Made by a program: the position numbers and the translations under genes. The notes under the pieces were generated by a model, which was not told where the DNA came from, did not search any database, and saw nothing but the letters and a program-made list of their open reading frames with translations. 5,671 bases of DNA from assembly GCA_035545255.1 (NCBI GenBank), contig DASZYR010000117.1, positions 1 to 5,671 of the forward strand, written 5' to 3'. Of this stretch, positions 5,077 to 5,671 are shown one piece after another (within the stretch, counting starts at the first letter, position 1; every line of letters starts with the position of its first letter). This DNA is from Dokdonella_A sp035545255 (GTDB taxonomy: Bacteria; Pseudomonadota; Gammaproteobacteria; Xanthomonadales; Rhodanobacteraceae).

Positions 5077-5671
5077 TTATTCCAGCGAATCCAGATTGGT
5101 CTGGATGATCGTCAGGGGCAAAGCGACCTCCTCCTCCTGCGGATGCCGGCAGACCAGCGAGCCCGTCCGCCGCACGCAATCGTATTCCTCGCCGTCGCCG
5201 GACCTCGAACGATGGCGTACGTCGCTCTGCTTGGCGAAGACGAACGATTGCTGGAAACGCGCCGCGCGGTCGGCCGGCACGGTCGAGGGATCGAACCGCC
5301 ATTGGCGCATCGCCTTCTCGGCGGATTCGCCGAAGGCTCGCGTGTCCTCCGAAGCGGTGACCGCCGCGACGTCGCGCACCGTGCCGTCGGAATTGAGGCT
5401 GAAGCGCACGTCGACGCGCACCGGTTCCTTGACCGCACGCAAATCGGGATAACGCGGCGAGATCATGTGCACGACGACGAGATGCCGGGCTCGCGCCGTC
5501 GCCACCGTCGCCGCGGGCACGCGCGCCTCGGACGATACCGTCGGCAGCGTGTCGGCGGAACGGACCACCGGCGCGGCGACGTGAAGATCGGAGATCGGTG
5601 CAAGCCCCCTTTCCGGCAGCAGCGCTTCGCGATCGAGCGGCGCCGGTGGCGGAATCGCATCCACGGACACC
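5077..5671 (-). CDS. TonB C-terminal-domain protein (5' end outside window)
   Basis: About 198 C-terminal residues are visible; the frame stays open to the window edge and the first GTG (5670-5668) is probably internal. Numbering from that GTG, the visible part begins with a Pro/Ala-rich stretch (residues 1-60), as in the periplasm-spanning linkers of TonB proteins. A TonB C-terminal domain follows (about 70-146): ISPRYPDLRAVKEPVRVDVRFSL (the YP signature and first strand), NSDGTVRDVAAV, and AEKAMRQWRFDPS (the conserved WRF-P ending). TonB links inner-membrane proton force to outer-membrane receptors; proteins with only this domain also serve in other envelope roles. After the domain comes an unusual tail with two cysteines (C165, C174) and an acidic EEE. 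The N-terminal membrane anchor, expected upstream, cannot be seen. Whether it is the main TonB or an accessory one is undetermined. Confidence 0.85.
   Translation of the reverse strand, partial: VSVDAIPPPAPLDREALLPERGLAPISDLHVAAPVVRSADTLPTVSSEARVPAATVATARARHLVVVHMISPRYPDLRAVKEPVRVDVRFSLNSDGTVRDVAAVTASEDTRAFGESAEKAMRQWRFDPSTVPADRAARFQQSFVFAKQSDVRHRSRSGDGEEYDCVRRTGSLVCRHPQEEEVALPLTIIQTNLDSLE

Noticed and set aside
1..5671. tRNA or rRNA genes, CRISPR arrays, insertion sequences, phage or toxin-antitoxin genes
   Set aside because: None seen: no spaced direct repeats of CRISPR type, no transposase motifs, no tRNA-like fold, and the genes are ordinary housekeeping or envelope genes.

Overview
GC-rich bacterial DNA with strong G/C preference at third codon positions. 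The protein types suggest a gammaproteobacterium of the order Xanthomonadales (Xanthomonas/Lysobacter/Rhodanobacter group): a short MetF beginning directly at the SFEFFPPKT motif, a ColR-like regulator paired with a ColS-like kinase, and a TonB-domain protein with a Cys-containing tail. The order is inferred from recognised sequence style, not from a search.

Left part, + strand (36-2461): metF (5,10-methylenetetrahydrofolate reductase, methionine/folate metabolism), a small secreted protein of unknown function with a DUF4124-like start, and ilvE (branched-chain amino-acid aminotransferase). The gaps are 31 and 58 bases. Sites just upstream of the second and third genes look like promoters, so this may be a loose cluster rather than one operon. 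Two tandem hairpins (2502-2550) separate ilvE from the convergent genes on the other strand.

Middle part, - strand (4583 down to 2612): a two-component operon. The OmpR-family response regulator comes first and overlaps the start of its sensor histidine kinase by 17 bases. The closest family I recognise is ColR/ColS, an envelope-stress and metal-responsive system, but the kinase sensor region lacks the ExxE motif known from Pseudomonas ColS.

Right part: a 493-base non-coding stretch (4584-5076) that is richer in A/T and crowded with inverted repeats, then the 3' part of a TonB C-terminal-domain gene on the - strand that runs off the window end. The non-coding stretch holds the most interesting signal. 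Read on the - strand it contains a direct repeat with 11-base period resembling an OmpR/PhoP-class box, a -10 element TATAGT 13 bases further on, about 130 bases of foldable sequence, and a strong hairpin followed by ATTTTCTTTT. Together these describe a plausible unannotated small RNA gene lying between the TonB-like gene and the two-component operon. This is a prediction from sequence pattern only.
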